Positions 9,086 to 17,941 of a stretch of DNA of 64,000 nucleotides are shown piece by piece. The notes below the pieces were generated by a model. That model made no database searches. It saw nothing but the letters and a program-made list of their open reading frames with translations, and had not been told where the DNA came from. Numbering within the stretch: position 1 is the stretch's first letter; every line of letters starts with the position of its first letter. This DNA is from Nocardioides scoriae. Lineage in GTDB: Bacteria > Actinomycetota > Actinomycetes > Propionibacteriales > Nocardioidaceae. Location of the stretch: positions 3,596,001 through 3,660,000 of the forward strand of contig NZ_LT629757.1 in NCBI RefSeq assembly GCF_900104965.1, given 5' to 3'. The translations under genes and the position numbers were made by a program.

Positions 9086-10330
9086 ATGACGAGCACCCAC
9101 GACGAGCTGCACGTGCGTCGCCTCAACACGGTGCACGCCTGGACGGCCTTCGTGGAGCACGGCGACCGGGCCGAGGGCCTGGTCCGGCCCGAGATCCTGC
9201 GCTCGTGGGAGCGCTCGGCGCCCCGCGTGCAGGTCGACGTCGCCGAGGCGCCGCTGGCCGACGAGTCCGACACCCGCTCCTTCTGGCACGGCTCGGTGCT
9301 GCAGGTGGCCGTCGAGCGGGTCGAGTCGGAGCTGCGGCGCACCGCCGAGGACGGCGACCTCGTGGTCGCGGTCACCGACGCCGAGACCCGGGTGCTGTGG
9401 ACCTACGGCGGCCGGGTGATGCGCCGCAAGGCCGAGTCGGTCAACTTCGTCGCCGGTGGTCGGTGGGACGACGCCAGCGTCGGCACCAACGCCCTCGACC
9501 TCGCCTGCCGCAACGACGCGCCGTCGATGGTCTTCAGCGCCGAGCACTACGCCCCGATGGTCCACAACTGGGTCTGCTGGGCGGCGCCGGTGCACGACCC
9601 GGTCAGCGGCGAGCAGCTCGGCGTCCTCGACCTGTCGACCACCTGGGACCGCTCCCACCCCATCGGCCTGGCCACCGCCCGGGTGATGGCCCGCCTCATC
9701 GAGACAGCGATGCCCGAGACCTCCGGCGTCGCCGGGCTGCCCGGCCAGCTAGCCGGCTCGGCGGTCGAGGGCCTCGACCTGACCCTGCTGGGCGCCGCCG
9801 AGGCCCGGCTCGACGGCCGCCGGCTGCTGCTCAACCGGCGCCAGACCGAGATCCTGGCGCTGCTGGCGCTCAACCCCTCGGGCCTCTCGCTCGAGGCGCT
9901 GCACGCCCAGCTCTACGGCGACCAGGCCGTCACCTTCTCCACCCTCAAGGCCGAGGTCTCCCACCTGCGCAGCGCGCTGGGCGGCCAGCTCGCGTCGCGG
10001 CCCTACCGGCTCGAGCTGCCCGTGCGCGTCGACGTCGACGAGGTGATGCGGCTGGTGCGCCGCGGCCAGGTGCGGGCGGCCGTCGCGGCGTACGGCGGCG
10101 ACCTGATGCCCGGCACCGAGTCGCCCGCCCTGGTGGAGCTGGCCGACTACGTCGCGGTCGCCGTCCGCGAGGCGCTGCTGGCCGACCCGCAGCCGCAGGC
10201 GGTGGCGCGCTACACCGAGCTGGCGCCGTACGACACCGAGGTCGTCGAGGTCTGCCTGGCCGTCATGGGCGACTCGCCCCACCCGGTCAAGGCGCTGCTG
10301 CGCGGCCGGCTCGCGGCCGCCCGCCGCTGA
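9086..10330 (+). CDS. GAF-domain transcriptional regulator (AcoR-like)
   Basis: A 414-aa protein. Residues 20-60 match the N-terminus of AcoR-type activators (VRPEILRSWERSAPRVQ). A GAF sensory domain spans about 75-210 (ASVGTNALDLACRNDAPSMV, then HNWVCWAAPVHDP). There is no sigma-54 AAA domain. The C-terminal part instead has a winged-helix-like region (RRQTEILALLALNPSGLSLE, then FSTLKAEVSHLRSALGG) and a helical tail. In other actinobacteria such genes often sit beside aldehyde or alcohol dehydrogenases, but none is adjacent here, so the target is unclear. The ATG at 9086 is the best start. Confidence 0.83.
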   Translation: MTSTHDELHVRRLNTVHAWTAFVEHGDRAEGLVRPEILRSWERSAPRVQVDVAEAPLADESDTRSFWHGSVLQVAVERVESELRRTAEDGDLVVAVTDAETRVLWTYGGRVMRRKAESVNFVAGGRWDDASVGTNALDLACRNDAPSMVFSAEHYAPMVHNWVCWAAPVHDPVSGEQLGVLDLSTTWDRSHPIGLATARVMARLIETAMPETSGVAGLPGQLAGSAVEGLDLTLLGAAEARLDGRRLLLNRRQTEILALLALNPSGLSLEALHAQLYGDQAVTFSTLKAEVSHLRSALGGQLASRPYRLELPVRVDVDEVMRLVRRGQVRAAVAAYGGDLMPGTESPALVELADYVAVAVREALLADPQPQAVARYTELAPYDTEVVEVCLAVMGDSPHPVKALLRGRLAAARR

Positions 10331-10339
10331 CCCAGCGCG

Positions 10340-11236
10340 TCACCCCGCGTCGGGCCGGAGCGCGGCGACCACCGCCCGCACGGCCGGCGAGCCCGCCATG
10401 GTGCGGCGGTGCAGCACGCTGACGGTCCGCTCGGGCACGGGGTCGACCGCGGTCACGGCGACCAGGTCGTCGGGGAGGTCCTCGCGCCCGAGCCGCGGCA
10501 CCAGCGCCACCCCGAGGCCCGCGCGCACCAGGGCGAGGTGGCTGGCGAACTCACCCGAGACGTGGGCGATGCGCGGGGAGGCCCCGGTGCCGACGTACAT
10601 CCGGGTGAGCCACTGCCGGCAGATGGTGCCCTCGGCGGTGGCGACCCACTCGACCTCGAGCAGGTCGTGGGGCGTGACGTGGTCGCGCCCCGCGAGCGGG
10701 TGGCCCACGGGCACCACCACGTCGGCCACGTCGTGGGCGACCGTCGTGGCCACGACGTGCTCGGGCACGCTCAGCGGCAGGTCGCCCCAGCTGTGCACGA
10801 TGCCGAGGTCGAAGCGACCGGTGGCGACCAGGTCGACCGCCTCCCAGGGCTCGTGCTCGTGCAGGGCCAGCGCGAGGTCGGGGTGCTCGGCCAGCACCCG
10901 GCGCACGGCCGGCGCCACCAGGCCGCGCACGGCGGTGGAGAAGGCCGTGATCCGCAGCCGCCCCGCGACCTGGTCGGCCGACCGGTGCAGGTCCGCGGTG
11001 ATCTGCTCCAGCCGGTCGCGCACCCCGCGGGCGTCGTCGACCAGCTGGCGGCCCGCGCCGGTGAGGATGACGCCGCGACCCACCCGCTCCAGCAGCGGCA
11101 GGCCGACCTGGCGCTCGAGACGCTTGACCTGCTGGGAGACGGCGCTGGGGGTGAAGCCCAGCGCCAGGGCGGCGGCGTGCACCGAGCCCTGGGCGTCCAC
11201 GGCGGCCAGGGCGTCGAGCGAGTCGAGGTCGATCAC
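10340..11236 (-). CDS. LysR-family transcriptional regulator
   Basis: A 298-aa LysR protein. The N-terminal winged helix-turn-helix is LDSLDALAAVDAQGSVHAAA, followed by GFTPSAVSQQVKRLERQVG. A linker helix leads to the periplasmic-binding-like effector domain (LRITAFSTAVRGLVAPAV, then RFDLGIVHSWGD). The GTG at 11236 gives the usual LysR N-terminus. It is divergent from the EamA exporter gene at 11320, the classic arrangement for a LysR regulator controlling its neighbour, so an amino-acid or metabolite efflux signal is plausible. Confidence 0.88.
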   Translation of the reverse strand: MIDLDSLDALAAVDAQGSVHAAALALGFTPSAVSQQVKRLERQVGLPLLERVGRGVILTGAGRQLVDDARGVRDRLEQITADLHRSADQVAGRLRITAFSTAVRGLVAPAVRRVLAEHPDLALALHEHEPWEAVDLVATGRFDLGIVHSWGDLPLSVPEHVVATTVAHDVADVVVPVGHPLAGRDHVTPHDLLEVEWVATAEGTICRQWLTRMYVGTGASPRIAHVSGEFASHLALVRAGLGVALVPRLGREDLPDDLVAVTAVDPVPERTVSVLHRRTMAGSPAVRAVVAALRPDAG

Positions 11237-11319
11237 GAGACGATCATGCAGCACTGCTACCGCTTGGACCACACTTCTGTTCGCTGGTGCTTCACGGTCG
11301 CGAGGTCCAGGCTGGGTCC

Positions 11320-12246
11320 GTGACCCGCCGTGACTGCGCCCTCGCCGCCCTCGTCGCCCTGCTGTGGGGGCTCAACTTCGTGGTCATCGACGTCGGCATG
11401 ACCGGCGTCCCGCCGCTGCTCTTCCTGGCCCTGCGCTTCGTGCTCGTGGTGCTGCCCGCCGTCCTCCTGGTGCCGCGGCCGGCGGCTCCGTGGCGCACCG
11501 TCGCGCTGGTGGGGGTGTTCATGTCGCTGGGCCAGTTCGGCCTGCTCTACGCCTCGATCGACGCCGGCATGCCGCCCGGCCTGGCCGCCCTGGTGCTGCA
11601 GGCGCAGGTGATCTTCACCGTGGTGATCGCGGCCGGTGCGCTGCGCGAGCGGCCCACCGGGGCCCAGCTCGCGGGCATCGCGGTCGGCGTCGTGGGCCTG
11701 GTCGTGGTCGGCCTGGGACGCGGGGGCCACGTGCCCGCCGCCGCGCTGCTGCTGTGCCTGGGTGCGGCCCTGAGCTGGGGGATCGGCAACGTGCTGTCCC
11801 GGGCGTCGGGGGTGCCGGGCGGGCTGTCCCTGACCGTGTGGTCGGCGCTGGTGGTGCCGGTGCCGGCCCTCGCGCTGTCGCTGCTGCTCGACGGGCCGAC
11901 CGCCGTGGCCGACGGCCTGGCCGCCTTCGGCTGGCAGGCCGGGCTCTCCACGCTCTACACCGCGGGCCTGGCCTCGCTGGTCGGCTACGGCATCTTCAAC
12001 ACGCTGCTGGGCCGCAACCCGGCGGCCGCGGTGGTGCCGTGGGTGCTGCTGGTGCCGCCCGTCGCGATGACCTCGGCCTGGCTGCTGCTCGACGAGGTGC
12101 CCGGCGTCGCGGAGGTGGTCGGCGGTGCCGTGATGCTCCTGGGCGTGCTCGTGGCGCTGCGACCGCCGCGACGGAGCCCCCCGACGGTCGTCGCGGCCCC
12201 GGAGGCGGAACCGGCTGGCCGGACCCCCGTCGTGGCCCCACACTGA
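11320..12246 (+). CDS. EamA/DMT-family exporter
   Basis: A 308-aa membrane protein with about ten hydrophobic helices in two EamA repeats, the pattern of drug/metabolite transporters. Signature segments are ALLWGLNFVVIDVG at the start and LVLQAQVIFTVVIAAG before the mid-point. It resembles EamA (YdeD), an exporter of O-acetylserine and cysteine, though the substrate cannot be fixed. The GTG at 11320 removes a weakly conserved extension. Next come a divergent LysR gene upstream and a LysE-type exporter 4 bp downstream, suggesting an amino-acid efflux module. Confidence 0.87.
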   Translation: MTRRDCALAALVALLWGLNFVVIDVGMTGVPPLLFLALRFVLVVLPAVLLVPRPAAPWRTVALVGVFMSLGQFGLLYASIDAGMPPGLAALVLQAQVIFTVVIAAGALRERPTGAQLAGIAVGVVGLVVVGLGRGGHVPAAALLLCLGAALSWGIGNVLSRASGVPGGLSLTVWSALVVPVPALALSLLLDGPTAVADGLAAFGWQAGLSTLYTAGLASLVGYGIFNTLLGRNPAAAVVPWVLLVPPVAMTSAWLLLDEVPGVAEVVGGAVMLLGVLVALRPPRRSPPTVVAAPEAEPAGRTPVVAPH

Positions 12247-12250
12247 TCCC

Positions 12251-12904
12251 GTGCCCTCGACCCACCAGTGGCTCGCGTTCGTCGTGGCCTCGCTCCTGTT
12301 CATCCAGGTCCCCGGACCCAGCCTGCTGTTCACCATCGGACGGGCGCTGACGGTGGGGCGCCGCGACGCCCTGCTCTCGGTCGTCGGCAACGCCCTGGGC
12401 GTGGTCGGCCAGGTGCTGCTCGTGGCGCTCGGGCTCGGGGCGCTGGTGGCGGCCAGCGCGACGGTCTACACGGCCGTCAAGGTCGGCGGCGCGGCGTACG
12501 TCGTGTGGCTGGGCGTGCAGGCCGTCCGCCACCGCGGCGACGCCCGGCGCGCGATGCTCGCCGCCGCGGGTCCCGACCCCGCGGGCGCGCCGGTCGCCGG
12601 CACCGCCCGGCGCTCGGTGCTCACCGGGCTGGTCGTCGGCCTGACCAACCCCAAGACGCTGGTGTTCTTCGTGGCCTTCCTGCCGCAGTTCGTCGACCAG
12701 GGGGCCGGCCGCACCGGGCTCCAGGTGGCGCTGCTCGGCCTGGTCTTCGGCGTGCTCGCGTGCTGCTCCGACAGCATCTGGGCGCTGGCCGCCTCCCGGG
12801 CCCGCGACTGGTTCGCCCGGACGCCGACGCGGCTGGACGCGCTGGGGGCCGGCGGCGGCCTCATGATGGTCGGCCTCGGCGCCACCATGCTCGCCTCGGA
12901 GTAG
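12251..12904 (+). CDS. LysE/RhtB-family amino-acid exporter
   Basis: A 217-aa protein with about six hydrophobic segments and the LysE/RhtB signature QVPGPSLLFTIGRALTVGRR near the N-terminus. The conserved GLTNPKTLVFFVAFLPQFVD segment follows in the second half. These transporters export basic or neutral amino acids, homoserine or homoserine lactone. The GTG start lies four bases after the EamA stop, so the two exporters are probably co-transcribed and may answer to the divergent LysR regulator. Substrate unknown. Confidence 0.88.
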   Translation: MPSTHQWLAFVVASLLFIQVPGPSLLFTIGRALTVGRRDALLSVVGNALGVVGQVLLVALGLGALVAASATVYTAVKVGGAAYVVWLGVQAVRHRGDARRAMLAAAGPDPAGAPVAGTARRSVLTGLVVGLTNPKTLVFFVAFLPQFVDQGAGRTGLQVALLGLVFGVLACCSDSIWALAASRARDWFARTPTRLDALGAGGGLMMVGLGATMLASE

Positions 12905-12943
12905 CCCGTCGCCGACCCGCGCCCGGGTGACAGGATGGGACGC

Positions 12944-14029
12944 ATGGGACTCGACCTCAGCTCGGACGTGGTGGCGCTGACCCAGGCGGTGGTCGACATC
13001 GAGTCGGTCAGCCGCGACGAGCAGGAGCTCGCCGACGCCGTCGAGGCGGCGCTGCGGCGCCTGTCGCACCTGGAGGTCACCCGCATCGGCCACTCCGTCG
13101 TGGCGCGCACCGACCTCGGACGCGGCGAGCGCGTCGTGGTCGCGGGCCACCTCGACACCGTGCCGCTCAACCACAACCTGCCCTCGCGCAACGACGGCGA
13201 GCGGCTCCACGGCCTCGGCACCTGCGACATGAAGGGCGGGGTCGCCGTGGCGCTGCGGCTGGCCCACGACCTCACCGAGCCGGTGCGCGACGTCACCTAC
13301 GTCTTCTACGAGGCCGAGGAGATCGACGACGTCTACAACGGCCTCGGCATCGTCGCCCGCGAGCGTCCCGACCTCGTCGAGGCCGACTTCGCCATCCTCA
13401 TGGAGCCCAGCGACGCCGTCGTCGAGGCGGGCTGCCAGGGCACCCTGCGCGTCGAGGTCCGCACCCGCGGCGAGCGCGCCCACTCGGCCCGCTCGTGGCG
13501 CGGCTCCAACGCGGTCCACGCCGCCGGCGAGGTGCTGCGCCGCCTGGAGCAGTACGTCGCCCGCACCCCGGTCATCGACGGCCTGGAGTACCACGAGGGC
13601 CTCAACGCCGTCGCGATCTCCGGCGGCGTCGCGACCAACGTGATCCCCGACGAGTGCGTGGTCACGGTCAACTTCCGCTTCGCCCCCGACCGCTCCGAGT
13701 CCGAGGCGCTGGTGTTCGTCCAGGAGTTCTTCGACGGCTACGACGTCGTGGTCACCGACTCCGCCCCCGGGGCGCTGCCGGGGCTGCAGCGACCCGCGGC
13801 GCGGGCCTTCGTCGAGGCCGTCGGCGGCACGGTCAACCCCAAGTTCGGCTGGACCGACGTGGCCCGCTTCACCGGCCTCGGCGTCCCGGCGGTCAACTAC
13901 GGTCCCGGTGACCCGATGCTGGCCCACAAGCAGGAGGAGTTCGTGCCCCTCGCGCAGCTGCGCGAGTGCGAGCAGACGCTGCGCACCTGGCTCGGCGCGG
14001 TGCCGCAGGCGGGGGAGGCGGGCGCGTGA
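12944..14029 (+). CDS. dapE: succinyl-diaminopimelate desuccinylase
   Basis: A 361-aa M20-family metallohydrolase. Metal ligands and catalytic residues lie in VVAGHLDTVP, the GLGTCDMKGG aspartate, FYEAEEIDD, and the terminal PAVNYGPGDPMLAHKQEE histidine. The dimerisation lid domain (about 180-290) contains RGERAHSARSWRGSNAVH. DapE removes succinate from N-succinyl-L,L-diaminopimelate in lysine and peptidoglycan precursor synthesis. ATG codons at 12935 and 12944 are both possible. The GTGA overlap with the next gene (4 bp) shows coupling. The dapE then LOG-protein order matches the conserved actinobacterial sigE region. Confidence 0.9.
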   Translation: MGLDLSSDVVALTQAVVDIESVSRDEQELADAVEAALRRLSHLEVTRIGHSVVARTDLGRGERVVVAGHLDTVPLNHNLPSRNDGERLHGLGTCDMKGGVAVALRLAHDLTEPVRDVTYVFYEAEEIDDVYNGLGIVARERPDLVEADFAILMEPSDAVVEAGCQGTLRVEVRTRGERAHSARSWRGSNAVHAAGEVLRRLEQYVARTPVIDGLEYHEGLNAVAISGGVATNVIPDECVVTVNFRFAPDRSESEALVFVQEFFDGYDVVVTDSAPGALPGLQRPAARAFVEAVGGTVNPKFGWTDVARFTGLGVPAVNYGPGDPMLAHKQEEFVPLAQLRECEQTLRTWLGAVPQAGEAGA

Positions 14030-14760
14030 GCGGGCGCCGCGAGAAGCGCCGCGGACCCACCCTGCTGCGCGGCGACCAGGTCGACCTGACCACCACCGAC
14101 CAGCGGCTGCTCGACTCCCGCGGACCGACCGACTGGGTCCACACCGACCCGTGGCGGGTGCTCCGCATCCAGAGCGAGTTCGTCGAGGGCTTCGGCGCCC
14201 TGGCCGAGCTCGGACCCGCGATCGGGGTCTTCGGCTCGGCGCGCACCGCGGTCGACGACCCGGCGTACGCCCAGGGGGTGGAGGTCGGGCGCCGCCTCGT
14301 CGAGGCCGGCTTCGCCGTCATCACCGGCGGTGGTCCCGGCGCCATGGAGGCGGCCAACAGGGGCGCGAGCGAGGCCGGCGGGGTCTCGGTCGGCCTCGGC
14401 ATCGAGCTGCCCTTCGAGTCGGGCCTCAACCCGTGGGTCGACGTCGGGGTCAACTTCCGCTACTTCTTCGCCCGCAAGACCATGTTCGTCAAGTACGCCC
14501 GCGGCTTCGTGGTGCTCCCCGGCGGCGTCGGCACCCTCGACGAGCTCTTCGAGGCGGTGACGCTGGTCCAGACGCAGAAGGTGACGTCGTTCCCGATCGT
14601 GCTGCTCGGCGTCGACTACTGGTCGGGCCTGCTCGACTGGCTGCGCACCACGGTGCTGCCCGACGGCAAGATCTCGCCGGCCGACCTCGACCTGCTCGCC
14701 CTGACCGACGACGTCGAGGAGGCGGTCGCGCTCGTGGCAGCCGGGACGGTGCGCCCGTGA
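14026..14760 (+). CDS. LOG-family (TIGR00730) Rossmann protein
   Basis: A 244-aa protein of the LONELY GUY/lysine-decarboxylase-like family. It shows the nucleotide-binding GVFGSARTA segment, AVITGGGPGAMEAANRGA and the diagnostic PGGVGTLDELFEAVTLVQ (PGGxGTxxE). Family members cleave nucleoside monophosphate to free base plus ribose phosphate (cytokinin-activating type), although the cellular role in bacteria is often unclear. The GTG start overlaps the dapE stop by 4 bp, and its stop overlaps the DivIVA-domain gene by 4 bp. Confidence 0.87.
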   Translation: MSGRREKRRGPTLLRGDQVDLTTTDQRLLDSRGPTDWVHTDPWRVLRIQSEFVEGFGALAELGPAIGVFGSARTAVDDPAYAQGVEVGRRLVEAGFAVITGGGPGAMEAANRGASEAGGVSVGLGIELPFESGLNPWVDVGVNFRYFFARKTMFVKYARGFVVLPGGVGTLDELFEAVTLVQTQKVTSFPIVLLGVDYWSGLLDWLRTTVLPDGKISPADLDLLALTDDVEEAVALVAAGTVRP

Positions 14761-15023
14761 GCTGGTTCTTCGCGGTGCTGGTGGTGCTGCTCGTCGGGGT
14801 GGTGGCCGTGGTCGCCGCGCGTGGCGAGGCGCACCTCGGACCGGCGTACGCCGACCGCGCCGGCCTCGAGCTGCCCGAGCGGCCGCTGACCGGCGACGAC
14901 CTCCGCGGGCTGCGGCTCGACACCGCCGTGCGGGGCTACCGCGCCGACGACGTCGACGCCCTGCTCGACCGGCTCGCGGCCGAGCTCGACCGCCGCCCGC
15001 CCGCGTCCGCCCCGGAGGCCTAG
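14757..15023 (+). CDS. small DivIVA-domain membrane protein
   Basis: An 88-aa protein. The N-terminus is one hydrophobic helix (WFFAVLVVLLVGVVAVVAA) and the C-terminal half holds a short DivIVA-type motif (LTGDDLRGLRLDTAVRGYRADDVDALLDRLAAEL). This class of small proteins is common in actinobacteria near cell-envelope genes, and the DivIVA motif usually means curvature or polar-growth association. It is translationally coupled to the LOG gene by a 4-bp overlap and meets the convergent enoyl-CoA hydratase gene with a 4-bp overlap. Function unknown. Confidence 0.78.
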   Translation: MSWFFAVLVVLLVGVVAVVAARGEAHLGPAYADRAGLELPERPLTGDDLRGLRLDTAVRGYRADDVDALLDRLAAELDRRPPASAPEA

Positions 15024-15835
15024 CGGCCCTCGAAGACCGGCTTCTGCTTGGCCACGAACGCCTCGACGGCGCGGCGGTGGTCCTCGGTGCCGCCGGTGAG
15101 CGTCATCATCGACGACTCGAACTCCAGCGCCTCGGTGAACGAGTGCCCCGCGGCGTGCTCGACCGAGCGGCGGATGGCGCCGTACGCGACGGTCGGGCCG
15201 GCGGCCAGGCGTCCGGCGAGCTCCGCCACCGCCGCGTCGAGCTCCTCGGCGGGGACCACGCGGGTGACCAGGCCCAGCTCGAGCGCCTCGGCCGAGCCGA
15301 TGGTGCGCGGGAAGTAGAGCAGCTCCAGCGCCCGCGCCCGGCCCACCAGGCGCTGCAGCGTCCACGACGACCCGGTGTCGCACGACAGCGCGATGCCGGC
15401 GAAGGCGAGGTTGAACCCGGCGGGCTCGGCCATCACCCGGAGGTCGCAGGCCAGCGCCAGGCTGACGCCGGCGCCCGCAGCGACGCCGTTGACCGCGGCC
15501 ACGACCGGCTTGGGCATGGTCGCCAGCGCGGTGACGATCGGGTTGTAGTGCTCCTCCACGGTGTTGAACAGCCGCTCGCTGCCGGTGTCGGCCAGCACCT
15601 GCTGGTGCTCCTTGAGGTCCTGGCCCACGCAGAAGGCGCGGCCCGAGCCGGTCAGCACGACGCAGCGGGTGGCCTCGTCGTCGGCGGCGGTGCGCACCGC
15701 GTCGAGCAGCGCCACCTTGGTGGCCACGTCGAGCCCGTTCATGGCCTCCGGCCGCGCCAGCGTGATGGTCGCGACCCCGTCGCGGACCTCGTGGCGGACG
15801 GTCTCGTGACCGGCGGCGGCAGCGCTCTCGGACAT
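15020..15835 (-). CDS. enoyl-CoA hydratase/isomerase family protein
   Basis: A 271-aa crotonase-fold protein. The oxyanion-hole segments are SGRAFCVGQDLKEHQQ and AAVNGVAAGAGVSLALACDL, followed by FAGIALSCDTGSSWTLQRLVG, where Asp takes the position used for isomerase chemistry. The pattern resembles PaaG-like 2-(1,2-epoxyphenyl)acetyl-CoA isomerases, but no other phenylacetate genes are present, so general fatty-acid or acyl-CoA metabolism is equally likely. The ATG at 15835 is preferred to an upstream start at 15901. Confidence 0.87.
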   Translation of the reverse strand: MSESAAAAGHETVRHEVRDGVATITLARPEAMNGLDVATKVALLDAVRTAADDEATRCVVLTGSGRAFCVGQDLKEHQQVLADTGSERLFNTVEEHYNPIVTALATMPKPVVAAVNGVAAGAGVSLALACDLRVMAEPAGFNLAFAGIALSCDTGSSWTLQRLVGRARALELLYFPRTIGSAEALELGLVTRVVPAEELDAAVAELAGRLAAGPTVAYGAIRRSVEHAAGHSFTEALEFESSMMTLTGGTEDHRRAVEAFVAKQKPVFEGR

Positions 15836-16059
15836 GCGGGGGCTCCTCGTCTCGGGGCCGGGCGGGGACGCCTCGGCCAGGCCCTGCCGAGTCTGCCCCA
15901 CGACGCGCTCCGGGGCTCCTGGTGGCCGCGCGGGAGCGGGTCCGCGGCGATCACCTGCGGGTCGGCTGACGAGGACTGCTCCACGCTCGGGTGCGATGGG
16001 GAATAATGGCCGTGCAAATGCGCGAGGTGCGCACGGATGACATGGGAAGAGGTGTGCAC

Positions 16060-16227
16060 ATGGCGGCCATGAAGCCGCGGACGGGCGACGGCCCGCTCGA
16101 GGTCACCAAGGAGGGTCGTGGCATCGTGATGAGGGTTCCCCTCGAGGGCGGTGGACGGCTCGTGGTCGAGCTCAACGCCGACGAAGCCACCGCTCTGGGC
16201 GACGCCCTCAAGGGCGTCACCGGCTGA
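16060..16227 (+). CDS. DUF3117 domain protein
   Basis: A 55-aa protein (MAAMKPRTGDGPLEVTKEGR, then VMRVPLEGGGRLVVELNADE and ATALGDALKGVTG) that matches the DUF3117 family along its whole length. Family members are single-domain proteins of about this size found across actinobacteria, with no assigned function. The ATG at 16060 follows a purine-rich GGAAGAGG ribosome site, which settles the start over several in-frame upstream ATGs. A strong terminator hairpin lies downstream. Its position between dapE and sigE matches M. tuberculosis Rv1211, as I recall. Confidence 0.88.
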   Translation: MAAMKPRTGDGPLEVTKEGRGIVMRVPLEGGGRLVVELNADEATALGDALKGVTG

Positions 16228-16282
16228 CCTCTCTCCACCCGGGTCCCGGAGCACAGGACCCGTGACAGGCACCCGAGATCTG

Positions 16283-16316
16283 GGCCCCCGCACTCCCACC
16301 CGGGAGGGCGGGGGCC
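16283..16316 (+). terminator. hairpin terminator after DUF3117 gene
   Basis: GGCCCCCGC at 16283-16291 pairs with GCGGGGGCC at 16308-16316 around a 16-base loop that can pair further (CTCCC with GGGAG). A short TTCGGTTAG tail follows. It separates the DUF3117 gene from pepA. Confidence 0.7.
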
Positions 16317-16335
16317 TTCGGTTAGGGTCGACGGC

Positions 16336-17919
16336 GTGTCGCTCGCACCGCAGGTCCCGCCGCCCGACTTCTCGCTCTCCGAGCACCCCGTGTCGCAGGT
16401 CGAGGGGGCCCGCGTCGTGGCGCTGGCCGTCCTGCCCGCGACCGACGGCCCCGACGGCCCCGAGAGCGGCCCCGAGAGCGGCGTCGGCGTGCAGGTCGGC
16501 CCGGGTGGCACCGAGCTCGACGAGGCCCTCGACGGGCCCGACCTGCTCGACGTGCTCGAGGCGGCCGGCGCGAGCGGCGAGGCCGGCGAGGTCACCGAGC
16601 TCCCCGGCGCCCGTCGTGGCGACGCCGCCGCCGACCAGTCGCCGCTGCGGGTGCTGCTCGTCGGTGTCGGCGACGCCACCCCCGGCGACCTGCGTCGCGC
16701 GGGTGCGGCCCTGGCCCGGCGGGTGCGCGACGTCGAGGAGGTCGCCTCCTCGGTGGCCGCGGTCGGCGACCTCGACGGCCTCACGGCGTTCGTCGAGGGG
16801 GCGACCCTCGGCTCGTTCACCTTCAGCCTGCGCCAGGACGGCCCCGAGACCCGTCCCGTGGCCCACGTCGTGCTGGCGGGCAGCCCCGCCGACGCCGAGG
16901 CCACCGAGGTGCTGGCCCGTGCCGTGGCCCGGTCCCGCGCCGCCTGGCGGGCGCGGCTGCTCGCCTCGGTGCCCTCCAACACCAAGAACCCCGCCTGGCT
17001 GGCCGACCAGGCCGTCACCGCGGCCGAGGCGGCCGGGCTGAGCGCCACCGTCCTCGACGACGAGGAGCTGCGCCGCCAGGGCTTCGGCGGCATCGTGGGC
17101 GTCGGCCAGGCCTCGGCGACCCCGCCGCGGTTCGTGCGCCTCGACTACCGCCCGCAGGGCCGGGGGGCCCGCAAGGCGCCCCACGTGGTGCTGGTCGGCA
17201 AGGGCATCACCTTCGACAGCGGCGGCCTGTCCATCAAGCCGGGCGCCGCGATGGTGAGCATGAAGCGCGACATGACCGGCGCCGCGGTCGTGGCCAGCGT
17301 GATGGCCGCGCTGCCCGCGGTCGGCTGCCCCGTGCGCGTCACGGGCCTGCTGCCGCTGGCGGAGAACGCCGTCGGCGGTCGCGCCATGCGTCCCGGTGAC
17401 GTGCTGACGCACTTCGGCGGTCGCACCACCGAGGTCACCAACACCGACGCCGAGGGTCGCCTCGTGCTCGGCGACGCGCTCGCGTACGCCGTGCAGGAGC
17501 TCGACGCCGACGCCCTGGTCGACATCGCCACGCTCACCGGTGGCGTCAAGGTGGCCCTGGGCCAGCACCTCGGCGGCCTGTTCGCCACCGACGACGCCCT
17601 GGCCGGGGCGCTGGCGGCCGCCGGCGCCCGCTCCGGTGAGCCGCTGTGGCGGCTGCCGCTGTCCCAGGAGTACGCCGGCAAGCTGTCCTCCAAGATCGCC
17701 GACGCCGACAACGCACCCGGCGGGCCGCCCGCCATCACCGCGGCGCTGTTCCTCCAGCCCTTCACCGGTGGCAAGCCGTGGGCACACCTCGACATCGCCT
17801 CGGTCGGGGACGCCCCGAAGGAGTCCTTCGAGTACACCGAGGGCCCGACCGGGTTCGGCGTGCGGCTGCTGCTCGACTGGCTGGCCGGCGAGGAGCCGCT
17901 GGCGGGCGTCGGCGGCTGA
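16336..17919 (+). CDS. pepA: leucyl aminopeptidase (M17)
   Basis: A 527-aa cytosolic M17 metallopeptidase, about the usual family length. The C-terminal catalytic domain has the metal-binding and active-site stretches VLVGKGITFDSGGLSIKPG, MKRDMTGAA, the NTDAEGRLVLGDAL signature and DIATLTGG. The N-terminal 180 residues form the less conserved macro-like domain, here with an extra acidic insert (PDGPESGPESGVGV). PepA releases N-terminal Leu and other residues from peptides using two metal ions. The GTG at 16336 follows the terminator closely. A convergent O-methyltransferase begins 22 bp downstream. Confidence 0.93.
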   Translation: MSLAPQVPPPDFSLSEHPVSQVEGARVVALAVLPATDGPDGPESGPESGVGVQVGPGGTELDEALDGPDLLDVLEAAGASGEAGEVTELPGARRGDAAADQSPLRVLLVGVGDATPGDLRRAGAALARRVRDVEEVASSVAAVGDLDGLTAFVEGATLGSFTFSLRQDGPETRPVAHVVLAGSPADAEATEVLARAVARSRAAWRARLLASVPSNTKNPAWLADQAVTAAEAAGLSATVLDDEELRRQGFGGIVGVGQASATPPRFVRLDYRPQGRGARKAPHVVLVGKGITFDSGGLSIKPGAAMVSMKRDMTGAAVVASVMAALPAVGCPVRVTGLLPLAENAVGGRAMRPGDVLTHFGGRTTEVTNTDAEGRLVLGDALAYAVQELDADALVDIATLTGGVKVALGQHLGGLFATDDALAGALAAAGARSGEPLWRLPLSQEYAGKLSSKIADADNAPGGPPAITAALFLQPFTGGKPWAHLDIASVGDAPKESFEYTEGPTGFGVRLLLDWLAGEEPLAGVGG

Positions 17920-17941
17920 GCCGGGGCGGGACCCCGACCGC